From contig DXVF01000013.1 of NCBI GenBank assembly GCA_019417465.1, positions 1 through 44,347 of the forward strand: 44,347 nucleotides of DNA. The letters run 5' to 3'. Of this stretch, positions 7,420 through 15,120 are shown piece by piece. Source of the stretch: Clostridiales bacterium. Its GTDB lineage: Bacteria > Bacillota > Clostridia > TANB77 > CAG-508. Both the position numbers and the translations under genes were made by a program. The notes beneath the pieces are model-generated. The model was not told the DNA's origin. It did not search any database and saw only the letters and a list, made by a program, of their open reading frames with translations. The first letter of the stretch is position 1. Each line of letters begins with the position of its first letter.

Positions 7420-7422
7420 CTA

Positions 7423-9423
7423 TCAATCATCTTCCCCTATACTATTTTTCTCTATAACTTTTTTTAATTGTTCTAATCTTTTTACTTCTTCTTCTAATAG
7501 AGCTAGTTCGTTTCTTTTTAATTCTAGTTGTTTCTTCTTGGTTTCTATTGATTCAATTAAAGCTTGCTTTATAAGTTCTTCATTTGAATCTTTATAAGTA
7601 TTATTTGTACTTTTCTCATCATTTTCATTATTTTCTACACTACTAAATGCTTGCTCTTTTTTTCTTCTTTGAGCGCTTAGTTTTTTAGCAGTTCCTTTTT
7701 TTCCTTTAAAATCCCTACTATCTTTATTCGCACCATCTTTTATATTAGGAGATGTATTACTTTTCACATAATCTTTTAGTTCTTCAATTGGAATTCCTTC
7801 TTGTATTGCTGTAGATATAGCACTAAATTTACTATCATATTCTTTATATGCTTCTTCTAAAATTATAGGTCTTTTATCCTTATATACTAAATTCCAAAAG
7901 CCTTTTCCACATAATTTCATATATACATACATTTTATTTGTCTCATTTGTTAAAACTTTATCTGGTATATCTTGTCCTTCTTCAGACAATTTAGTTTGTA
8001 GAAAATTTTTTATATGTTTATATATAGCGGAAAACTTCATTTTCTGTTTTTCTGATTTGTACATCAAACAGCTTTTACTTTTCGAACTATCTTTATATTC
8101 TTCTGGTATATGTACACCTAAACCTGATTCTATATTTTTACATAATTCTTCTGTAAAAGGTATATCTTCTTCTAGAAATTTCTTCCTTCCTCTATATTTT
8201 TTTCCTTCATCCTTTTCTTTTCTTCTCATTCCATTGTCACCTTGCTCACTTTTTATTTTATCCCTTCTTGCCTTTTCTCTATCATACTCTTCTTTTTTTC
8301 CAATGCTGATTTTCATATATTGTATAATATCTTTTGTTACTGGAATTAAATCAAGCCTTCGTGATTCTAAAGTTTTTATATATTCTATTTGTTCATCTGT
8401 CAACTTATGTGAAAAATATGTATGTCCTCTATTTTGTTCTATAGATTGCTCTATATTAAGTGGTTGGTTTTCTGGTCTACCAAGTATTCTATTTAATTTG
8501 TCTAATTTAAAATGTAATATGTATTGTTTACTATATCCTGGAAGTTCTGTACATAATAAAACTGTATTTTTTCTTTCTGCTTCGTTTTTTAAATATTTTT
8601 TATCAAATCGTGTAGAGTCTGTTATCTTTACACCAATCTCTCCTCGTTCCTGCATACTTATAAGTTCTGCCATATTTTCATTTTTCATTTGATAAAAATA
8701 ACTTTCACAATATTTTAATTTAGAGTACATATAAAAATCTCTAAGCATGCAATGAAAACTCTTATGCTCATTTAAACTACTCATTTTACCCTTAAACCAT
8801 TTTACAAATTCAGAATATTCTTGCTTATTATCAGTATCTACGTAAAAAAAACTTGGTCTTGTAGGATTTATACTTAAATTTACTTTTTCCATAAACAACC
8901 ATTTCTCTGAATTTTCTATATATTCATCATATAAATCTCCTAATTTAAAAACATAAAATTTGCTCCAATGCCTTGTACCATCATAGATTCTATTTCCATC
9001 TTCATCTCTTTGTACAATATTTCTCGTAATTAATTGTACCGGAATCTTTGAAAGTCTATTTCCAAGTTCCATTCCTGCTGCTGCAATTTCTCTTCTATCA
9101 CTTAAAGATTCATAATAATTATCTAAAAATTCTTTATCAATTGTAAATAAATCATCTCTTTCTAGTCTAGAATATAGACCATTTAATTTTTCAAGAATCT
9201 TATTATACATACCAAATGTATAAATATTTTTATATAGGCTTATGATTTGTTTTTTATTCCAAAATGCACCTGGAGACTTTGGGGATTCATAAAGATTTTG
9301 TGCAGCTTGTACAAAACTATACAATTGATTTACAGTATTTAAATCTGTTATCAAATCTCCATTTAAAAAAAATCGCTTTTCTTGATCCTGATTTTTCTTA
9401 TATGTATAAAAAATTTTTTCCAT
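7423..9423 (-). CDS. Large orphan protein with C-terminal coiled coil
   Basis: A 666-residue protein starting MEKIFYTYKKNQDQEK. I recognise no family. There is no signal peptide or membrane segment. Residues about 1-380 look globular, with many aromatic residues and a 'DGTRHWSKFYVF' stretch. Residues about 380-430 are a very charged linker rich in Lys, Arg and Glu. A second globular region spans about 430-560. The last 100 residues are low-complexity and end in a long charged coiled coil ('ELKRNELALLEEEVKRLEQL' region). It is the first gene of a two-gene unit with 7099-7419. CGG does not occur in frame. Confidence 0.65.
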   Translation of the reverse strand: MEKIFYTYKKNQDQEKRFFLNGDLITDLNTVNQLYSFVQAAQNLYESPKSPGAFWNKKQIISLYKNIYTFGMYNKILEKLNGLYSRLERDDLFTIDKEFLDNYYESLSDRREIAAAGMELGNRLSKIPVQLITRNIVQRDEDGNRIYDGTRHWSKFYVFKLGDLYDEYIENSEKWLFMEKVNLSINPTRPSFFYVDTDNKQEYSEFVKWFKGKMSSLNEHKSFHCMLRDFYMYSKLKYCESYFYQMKNENMAELISMQERGEIGVKITDSTRFDKKYLKNEAERKNTVLLCTELPGYSKQYILHFKLDKLNRILGRPENQPLNIEQSIEQNRGHTYFSHKLTDEQIEYIKTLESRRLDLIPVTKDIIQYMKISIGKKEEYDREKARRDKIKSEQGDNGMRRKEKDEGKKYRGRKKFLEEDIPFTEELCKNIESGLGVHIPEEYKDSSKSKSCLMYKSEKQKMKFSAIYKHIKNFLQTKLSEEGQDIPDKVLTNETNKMYVYMKLCGKGFWNLVYKDKRPIILEEAYKEYDSKFSAISTAIQEGIPIEELKDYVKSNTSPNIKDGANKDSRDFKGKKGTAKKLSAQRRKKEQAFSSVENNENDEKSTNNTYKDSNEELIKQALIESIETKKKQLELKRNELALLEEEVKRLEQLKKVIEKNSIGEDD

Positions 9424-9509
9424 TTTTTATCCTTTCTGCTATATTTATGTTGACTTATCTATAATTTTTTTATATAATTCCACTATCAATTTAAAGGAGT
9501 GTGTTCTTT

Positions 9510-9704
9510 ATGTTAAAAGTAAAAGCCAAACTCCAAGAGTTAACAAATAACTCCTCAGACAACATGTCGATTTTATTTCACAACTTCGAGGAGCTATATC
9601 CCGAAGAAAGGGGGATAATAACCCTCTTACAAAGTTTTTTGTTTTGTGAGAATTCGGCCATTACACAAGATAATGTAATGAATGCTCTAAACCAAATCAA
9701 TTAA
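9510..9704 (+). CDS. Small protein of unknown function
   Basis: A 64-residue acidic protein starting MLKVKAKLQELTNN. ATG 9510 was chosen because AAAGGAG lies 10 bases before it; a GTG three codons upstream is too close to that site. It consists of several short helices without a known motif. A hairpin terminator follows directly, so it is a single-gene unit divergent from the large orphan gene. Confidence 0.55.
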   Translation: MLKVKAKLQELTNNSSDNMSILFHNFEELYPEERGIITLLQSFLFCENSAITQDNVMNALNQIN

Positions 9705-9706
9705 TA

Positions 9707-9735
9707 GAAAGGAGATTACCTTTCTATTTTATTTT
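9707..9735 (+). terminator. Rho-independent terminator
   Basis: GAAAGG, a 6-base loop, CCTTTC and a T-rich run, starting 3 bases after the stop of the small gene at 9510. The 190 bases between it and 9926 are AT-rich and hold the next gene's upstream region. Confidence 0.6.
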
Positions 9736-9925
9736 ATCATAGTATCATTTATATTTTAATGTGAGTTACACAAATGTAATATAAATGTAACTTCATTGTA
9801 AAAAAATTAATATATTACTTTCAAATTTATCTAATACTAAATAATTAATTTTTTTGGGTCAAAATAGACTTCTATACAAAATTATGCTAAAATTATATAA
9901 ATTCCTAAAGAAGGAGATGTAGATT

Positions 9926-10786
9926 ATGCTAAAAAAAATTATTTTTGTATTTACAATAGTTTGCTTCAGTTTGGTTACTTCCACTGTCCGGTTAAACGGA
10001 AATGTTAAGCTCTTAAAAAACTATTGTATAGATTATTCTTTAGAAGATGATGATTTTTATGACATTCCTGGGCTACAAACAGATTACGTGCCTCAAGGAA
10101 TATGTTTATTAAAAAATAAAGATTACACATATAGGCTAATTACAGCTTATGATTGTACTAACCGTGAAAATAGCTGTTTATATGTTATTACTAATCATGG
10201 TGAACATATAAAAACTTTATTTTTTAATAATTCTGTTGGTGTTCATGTTGGCGGTGTAACCTCTGATGCTTCTGGTTCATATGTATATGTATGTGATAGT
10301 AAAAATAACATCATACGAATTTATGATTCTAATTCTATTCATATTTCCACTAATGACCAATTGTTAGAAGAAGTTATTAGTTATCCAGTCGAAAATGTTC
10401 CTTCATTTATTAGTTATGACTTTTTTAATGATTCCATATTGGTAGGTAGTTTTTCATTACAAAATAATAGCAAGTTAGTTGAATACTCATTAAATTTTGA
10501 AAAGCTAAATGAAATATCTATTCCAAAACAGATTCAAGGAATTACTAGATTGTCGACAGGTGAGTTTGTCTTATCTCAATCTTATGGTAGTAATAATGAT
10601 TCATATCTACTTATAGGTAATATTGATAATAAAGAGTTTAAATGTACTTCTAAAATCAAATTACCACCATGCCTAGAAGAAATATATTCTACTGATAATG
10701 ACAACATATTTTTACTCTTCGAATCTGCTGCCAAAAGATTTAAGTCTAAAAATCCAATTGATAAAGTTATTTTACTTCTAATTTGA
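9926..10786 (+). CDS. Secreted beta-propeller-like protein of unknown function
   Basis: A 286-residue protein with an N-terminal signal-like segment ('KKIIFVFTIVCFSLVT'). The mature part has repeated strand-rich blocks such as 'IPGLQTDYVPQGICL', 'GVTSDASGSYVYVCDS' and 'IIRIYDSNSI', which recall a YncE-like propeller; 'VPQGI' is typical of extracellular clostridial proteins of unknown role. AAGGAG precedes the ATG. A triplet-read CGG lies at 9989, just after the signal segment; a +1 shift there would meet TAA at once. The protein may be shortened at its C-terminus. Confidence 0.65.
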   Translation: MLKKIIFVFTIVCFSLVTSTVRLNGNVKLLKNYCIDYSLEDDDFYDIPGLQTDYVPQGICLLKNKDYTYRLITAYDCTNRENSCLYVITNHGEHIKTLFFNNSVGVHVGGVTSDASGSYVYVCDSKNNIIRIYDSNSIHISTNDQLLEEVISYPVENVPSFISYDFFNDSILVGSFSLQNNSKLVEYSLNFEKLNEISIPKQIQGITRLSTGEFVLSQSYGSNNDSYLLIGNIDNKEFKCTSKIKLPPCLEEIYSTDNDNIFLLFESAAKRFKSKNPIDKVILLLI

Positions 10787-10794
10787 ATAATCAA

Positions 10795-10832
10795 AGAGTC
10801 AATGTCTATTTTTTAGATGTTGACTTTTTATT
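10795..10832 (+). terminator. Rho-independent terminator
   Basis: AGTCAATGTCTA pairs with TAGATGTTGACT across a T-rich loop, followed by TTTTT. It lies 9 bases after the stop of the secreted protein. Confidence 0.65.
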
Positions 10833-10882
10833 ATTTATTAACTTTTATATTGTTTATATTTTATAAAAAATGTTTATAAATC

Positions 10883-10911
10883 TTGACAAATTTACATATA
10901 CTATGTAAAAT
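10883..10911 (+). promoter_or_regulatory. Promoter of the aspS T-box transcript
   Basis: TTGACA (10883-10888) and TAAAAT (10906-10911) with 17-base spacing, about 70 bases upstream of the T-box stem I. Confidence 0.8.
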
Positions 10912-10984
10912 AGTTATATTATGTATAAAAAATAGATTAGTAATTTAAAAATTATAGAATTTATAACATTATTAATAATTATTT

Positions 10985-11195
10985 TTGCGATGAAAATGAC
11001 GACTTGCTAAAAGTTACTAAAAGAGATTAAAGGTGTATGCGCTGAAAGCCTTTATTAGAAGAACATAGCAAACTAACACATTGGAGCAAATTTTATAAAG
11101 TGGAAAAACTTAAGTTTTTCAAGGCCGGGTGGCACCGCGGAAAAGTTATTTCGTCCCAGCATTAACAATTAATGCTTGTGGGCTTTTTTTGTTAT
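10985..11195 (+). promoter_or_regulatory. T-box leader of aspS
   Basis: The hallmark antiterminator sequence GGGTGGCACCGCGG lies at 11128-11140, preceded by stem I elements (AAAAGAGA, GGTGTATGCGCTGAAAGCC) and ATTGGAGC. A terminator hairpin (CCCAGCATTAA and TTAATGCTTGTGGG) with a T-run ends the leader at about 11191. An AAC triplet at 11075-11077, four bases before TTGGAGC, sits where I expect the specifier. That is an Asn codon, so the leader may sense uncharged tRNA-Asn rather than tRNA-Asp. The specifier call comes from position only, without a folded model. Confidence 0.88.
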
Positions 11196-11234
11196 TATAA
11201 AATTTTTATTAATATGTAAAGGAGATGTTTAATT

Positions 11235-12989
11235 ATGAATGAGTACAGAACTCACACTTGTAATGAAATTAGTTTATCTGACGTTGGAAAAGAAGTAAAA
11301 ATTTCTGGTTTTGTTCAAACTATTAGAGATTTAGGAGGAGTTGTTTTTCTAGATATACGAGATATGTATGGAATTACACAAGTAGTTACATCAGCTGAAA
11401 GTACTGATGTAGATTTTGCATCACATATTCCAATCGAATCTACTGTTTGTGTTGAAGGAACTGTAAGAAAAAGAGATCCACAAACATATAACCCAAATAT
11501 AAAAACTGGTGAGGTAGAAATTTTTATAAAAAATATAACAATACTTGGAAAAAGGACTAAAAATCTACCTTTTGAAGTAAATGCAAATCAAGATGTAAGA
11601 GAAGATTTACGTTTAAAATATCGTTTTCTAGATTTAAGAGGTGACAAATTAAAGAATAATCTAATCTTAAGAGCTCAGGTTATTCAATATTTAAGAAACC
11701 AAATGATTAAGCAAGGTTTTTTAGAAATACAAACACCTATCCTTACAAGTTCATCACCAGAAGGTGCAAGAGATTATCTTGTTCCAAGTAGAGTACATCC
11801 AGGAAAATTCTATGCACTTCCACAAGCACCTCAACAATTTAAACAACTACTTATGGTTTCTGGAATAGATAAATATTTTCAAATTGCTCCTTGTTTTAGA
11901 GATGAAGACGCAAGAGCAGATAGAGCTCCAGGAGAATTTTATCAATTAGATATGGAAATGGCATTTAGCTCTCAAGAAGATGTATTTTCTGTTATGGAAC
12001 CTGTTATATATAACACATTTAAAAAATTCTCTAATAAAGAAATTGCAGAATATCCATTTCCAAGAATTCCTTATAAAGAATCTATGCTAAAATATGGATG
12101 TGACAAACCAGATTTAAGAAATCCTCTAATTATAGTTGATGTAACAGACCTTTTCCAAAAATGTACATTTAAACCATTCCACGGTTTAACAGTTCGTGCT
12201 ATAAAAGTTTCTGGACATATGTCAAAGGGATTTCATGAAAAAATGCTTGAGTTTGCTAAGTCTATTGGTATGGGTGGACTTGGATATTTAGAAGTACAAG
12301 AAGATTTAAGCTACAAAGGACCAATTGATAAATTTATTCCAGATGATATGAAAAAAGATCTTATGGAACTTGCTGGTCTAAAAAAAGAAGATACTATATT
12401 CTTTATTGCTGATAATGAGACAAACGCAAATAACTATGCATGTCAAATCAGAACAGAACTTGGAAAACGTTTAGATTTAATTGACGAAAGCAAATTTAAA
12501 TTCTGTTGGATAGTAGATTTTCCAATGTACGAATTAGATGACAATGGAAAAATTGCATTTAGTCATAATCCATTTTCTATGCCAAAAGGTGGCTTAGAAG
12601 CTTTAAATACAATGAAACCACTAGATATACTTGCATATCAATATGATATAGTTTGTAATGGTATAGAACTTTCTTCTGGTGCAGTTAGAAATCATGATCC
12701 AGAAATAATGATAAAAGCATTTGACATTGCTGGGTATGGTAAAGAAACTATAGAAGAAAAATTCTCAGCTTTATTTAATGCATTTCAATATGGTGCTCCA
12801 CCACATGCAGGAATTGCTCCTGGTGTTGATAGAATGATAATGCTTCTTACAGAAAGTGAAGTAATTCGTGATGTAATTGCATTTCCTATGAATAGTAAAG
12901 CAGAAGATTTACTAATGGGTGCTCCAGGAAATGTTACAAAGGAACAATTAGAAGATGTTCATATTAAATTAGATTTAAAAAATGATTAA
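11235..12989 (+). CDS. aspS: Aspartate--tRNA ligase (AspRS), bacterial type
   Basis: A 584-residue class II synthetase that charges tRNA-Asp and, if non-discriminating, also tRNA-Asn. The N-terminal OB-fold anticodon domain is seen in 'VKISGFVQTIRDLGGVVFLDIRD'-like sequence. Motif 2 is in 'CFRDEDARADR', the bacterial GAD insertion covers about 285-415, and motif 3 is 'GIAPGVDRMIML'. At the anticodon-proximal RDxG position it has Leu, as E. coli AspRS does; some non-discriminating enzymes have His there. Sequence alone leaves specificity open. GGAG precedes the ATG. Transcription is controlled by the T-box. Confidence 0.95.
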   Translation: MNEYRTHTCNEISLSDVGKEVKISGFVQTIRDLGGVVFLDIRDMYGITQVVTSAESTDVDFASHIPIESTVCVEGTVRKRDPQTYNPNIKTGEVEIFIKNITILGKRTKNLPFEVNANQDVREDLRLKYRFLDLRGDKLKNNLILRAQVIQYLRNQMIKQGFLEIQTPILTSSSPEGARDYLVPSRVHPGKFYALPQAPQQFKQLLMVSGIDKYFQIAPCFRDEDARADRAPGEFYQLDMEMAFSSQEDVFSVMEPVIYNTFKKFSNKEIAEYPFPRIPYKESMLKYGCDKPDLRNPLIIVDVTDLFQKCTFKPFHGLTVRAIKVSGHMSKGFHEKMLEFAKSIGMGGLGYLEVQEDLSYKGPIDKFIPDDMKKDLMELAGLKKEDTIFFIADNETNANNYACQIRTELGKRLDLIDESKFKFCWIVDFPMYELDDNGKIAFSHNPFSMPKGGLEALNTMKPLDILAYQYDIVCNGIELSSGAVRNHDPEIMIKAFDIAGYGKETIEEKFSALFNAFQYGAPPHAGIAPGVDRMIMLLTESEVIRDVIAFPMNSKAEDLLMGAPGNVTKEQLEDVHIKLDLKND

Positions 12990-13057
12990 AATTACTTTCT
13001 TTTTACAAGAGACTGTGATATACTTTATCCCAATTCTAAAGAAAGAAGGGTTTGAAG

Positions 13058-13339
13058 ATGAAGCATGACCTACATCGGAAAGAGCACTATATTCCACCAA
13101 TCCACCATGTGGAAATTATAGCTCTAAGAAACTTAATTACGCAAAATTGGTGGAATAACGGTTTCCAAACGTACTTTGAATTTTCTAAAAGATGCAAAAC
13201 TTCTGTTGGCTTTATGGCAACAGAACTTGCCGAGACAATTCAAAGCTACCAACTTGGAAAACTTTCCCTAGAGTCTGTAACTAACAAATTTAGATCTATT
13301 TTGGATTTGTTAGATTACTATTCCTTGCAAAAAAAATAG
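13058..13339 (+). CDS. Orphan small protein with a triplet-read CGG
   Basis: A 93-residue protein starting MKHDLHRKEHYIPP; ATG 13058 is preferred over a TTG two codons upstream. It is mostly helical with Trp and aromatic residues ('TQNWWNNGFQTYFEFSK'). No family recognised. Codon use differs from aspS next to it: more CAC, GCC, TAC and TCC, and an in-frame CGG at 13076 that must be read as a triplet to keep the frame open. A weak ATAGGAC/GTCCTAT hairpin overlaps the stop. It may be acquired DNA. Confidence 0.6.
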   Translation: MKHDLHRKEHYIPPIHHVEIIALRNLITQNWWNNGFQTYFEFSKRCKTSVGFMATELAETIQSYQLGKLSLESVTNKFRSILDLLDYYSLQKK

Positions 13340-13432
13340 GACGTCTTTTTGTCCTATACAAAATTTTGTAAAAAAAGATGATTATAAATGCAATATTTAA
13401 AATCTTCTTTTTTTATTACTTATAACTAACTG

Positions 13433-14311
13433 CTAATTGTCACGTATTAATCTTTTTAAGTCTTTCATATCAAAATGATACTCTTTATTACAAAAATGAC
13501 AAAAAGTATCTGCTTTTCCATCAATATTTATTATATCTTGTAGTTCTTTTTTGCCAATAGCAATAAGACCTTTTTCTATTTTTTCTTTTGAACAATCACA
13601 TCGATATTCTGGAACAATATTATTTTCGATTATTTTTATATTATTATCTCCTGTAACAATTTTCGCAATTTCTTCTAATGATAATTTATTATCTAACATC
13701 TTACTAATACTATCTGTATTTTTGATTGCTTCTTCCACTTTATTAATATCTTCCTCAGTTGCATCAGGCATAAGAGAAATTTGATATCCACCTGCTGATT
13801 TTACACCATTTTTATCTACTAATACTCCTAAAGCTACTACTGTTGGAGTTTGTTCAGATTTTGCAAAATATTCTGTAAAATCCTCTGCAATTTCTCCTGA
13901 AACTATTGGTGTCATTCCAACATAGGGATCTTTTAATCCTATATCTTTTATTATATACATCATTCCAGTTTTTCCAACTGCTCCTCCAACATCTATTTTC
14001 CCAATATCGTTTAAAGGTAATTCTACTCTTGGATTCGTAACATACCCTTTTACATTTACATTAGAGTCTGTAACAGCTGTTAATGTTCCAATTAATCCAT
14101 TACCTTTTATTTGAACAGTTATAGAATCTTCTTCTTCCTTTAAATCTGCTCCCATCAAACTTGTCATTGTTAATAATCTTCCAAGTGCAGCTGTACAAGT
14201 CGGGCTTAAGTCATGCACTTTTCTTGCATCCTCTACTATCTTTGTAGAGTTTATGCATTTTATTGCTACTTTTCCATTATGTGCTAAAAATTTAATAATT
14301 CTATTTTCCAT
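13433..14311 (-). CDS. hslO: Hsp33 redox-regulated chaperone
   Basis: A 292-residue cytoplasmic holdase. The four zinc-binding cysteines that act as redox switch are present at the C-terminus: 'YRCDCSKEK' and 'FCHFCNKEYHF'. The N-terminal substrate-binding fold includes 'ALGRLLTMTSLMGADLK' and 'GNGLIGTLTAV'; the linker carries 'GGYQISLMPDA'. Length is normal for the family. GGAGA precedes the ATG. It stands alone; the hairpin repeat element lies immediately upstream (14341-14547), so the promoter must be within or very near that element. Confidence 0.95.
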   Translation of the reverse strand: MENRIIKFLAHNGKVAIKCINSTKIVEDARKVHDLSPTCTAALGRLLTMTSLMGADLKEEEDSITVQIKGNGLIGTLTAVTDSNVNVKGYVTNPRVELPLNDIGKIDVGGAVGKTGMMYIIKDIGLKDPYVGMTPIVSGEIAEDFTEYFAKSEQTPTVVALGVLVDKNGVKSAGGYQISLMPDATEEDINKVEEAIKNTDSISKMLDNKLSLEEIAKIVTGDNNIKIIENNIVPEYRCDCSKEKIEKGLIAIGKKELQDIINIDGKADTFCHFCNKEYHFDMKDLKRLIRDN

Positions 14312-14340
14312 TATCTTCTCCTTTAATTTAAACTATAATA

Positions 14341-14547
14341 TAGAACAATAGCGGGCTTTTTTGAACATTTTCTCTGTTTAGAACATTTTAAAGCCCGCGT
14401 TTAATTGTTCGTGTGCCAATTTTTGATAAAAAATTGTGTACAATTATTTTTATATAATAGGAAAGACATGTTAGTTAAATTTTACTCTATAATAGAACTT
14501 TCCTATTATATAAAAATACTCCCTCAACAATCACATTATAGAGGGAG
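14341..14547. repeat. Multi-hairpin repeat, copy 2
   Basis: Near-identical to 5798-6000 over 14392-14523 (one or two differences in about 132 bases). It has the same GCGGGCT/AGCCCGC stem, but with a different 33-base loop (14358-14391), the same 20-bp perfect inverted repeat (14446-14465 and 14498-14517), and a final CTCCCTC/GAGGGAG hairpin (14519-14547) that may end transcription of the gene at 14555. It fills almost the whole gap between hslO and that gene. Confidence 0.85.
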
Positions 14548-14554
14548 CTAGTCG

Positions 14555-15055
14555 CTATTTTAAAATTTTTTGAATTGCGACTAAGTTTTTTTGATACTCT
14601 TTCAGCTTTAGATAAATAGTTTCGTTTAGTGGTTTTGCAATTTCGCCTACTTTTTTGTTGGATATCTTTTTTAGTTCTATCCCATCTGGATAAATTTTAA
14701 CAAATGTTCCTGATATCCTTATATCAATTCGAATACCATCTTTTATTCGGAACCGTGCACTTTGTACTTCATAGTCCAGAATATAGAAATTTTGGTATTT
14801 CAAAGATATATAATTCTTTGGCCACTTTCCATTTTCTTTTGCATCTTTTAAAACTTCCAAGATTTCCAAAATTGCACAAATTTCAGTTTCTGCCATAAGA
14901 AACATTTTACCAACTGGCTCTTCCAGAGCAATTTCATAGTTAGTAATTGTCTTTATATCTGGAATCCGATTGCATTTGCAAACTCTACTTTGGCAAAATA
15001 TGTTTGCTGCAAATTGAACCGACGCATCAAAAAAACTTGCTACTACTCCAGGCAT
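14555..15055 (-). CDS. Orphan protein with two triplet-read CGG codons
   Basis: A 166-residue protein starting MPGVVASFFDASVQF. ATG 15055 follows AAAGGAGGG; an upstream TTG is less likely. Residues 1-40 contain Cys-rich 'CQSRVCKCNRIPDI'. The middle is a helical region ('AETEICAILEILEVLKDAKE') and the C-terminal half is strand-rich ('YYEVQSARF'-like, 'IRIDIRISGTFVKIYPDG'). No family recognised. CGG is read as a triplet at 14755 and 14968. Codon use is richer in C and G at third positions than in hslO and adhE on either side. Confidence 0.6.
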   Translation of the reverse strand: MPGVVASFFDASVQFAANIFCQSRVCKCNRIPDIKTITNYEIALEEPVGKMFLMAETEICAILEILEVLKDAKENGKWPKNYISLKYQNFYILDYEVQSARFRIKDGIRIDIRISGTFVKIYPDGIELKKISNKKVGEIAKPLNETIYLKLKEYQKNLVAIQKILK

Positions 15056-15085
15056 TATTAGCCCTCCTTTCAATGGTATTATATA

Positions 15086-15114
15086 ATCATATCATATTTT
15101 AATATTTATGTCAA
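15086..15114 (-). promoter_or_regulatory. Promoter of the orphan gene at 14555-15055
   Basis: TTGACA (15114-15109), 17 bases, TATGAT (15091-15086), ending about 30 bases before the gene start. It lies directly downstream of adhE on the same strand. Confidence 0.75.
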
Positions 15115-15120
15115 TTTACA

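Noticed and set aside
7247..7597. 116-residue plus-strand open frame
   Set aside because: It is antisense to two minus-strand genes, hydrophobic only because of the complement of lysine-rich coding sequence.
8057..8692. 211-residue plus-strand open frame
   Set aside because: It is antisense to the 666-residue orphan and has the Phe, Ser and Leu-rich composition of a shadow frame. There is no ribosome binding site.
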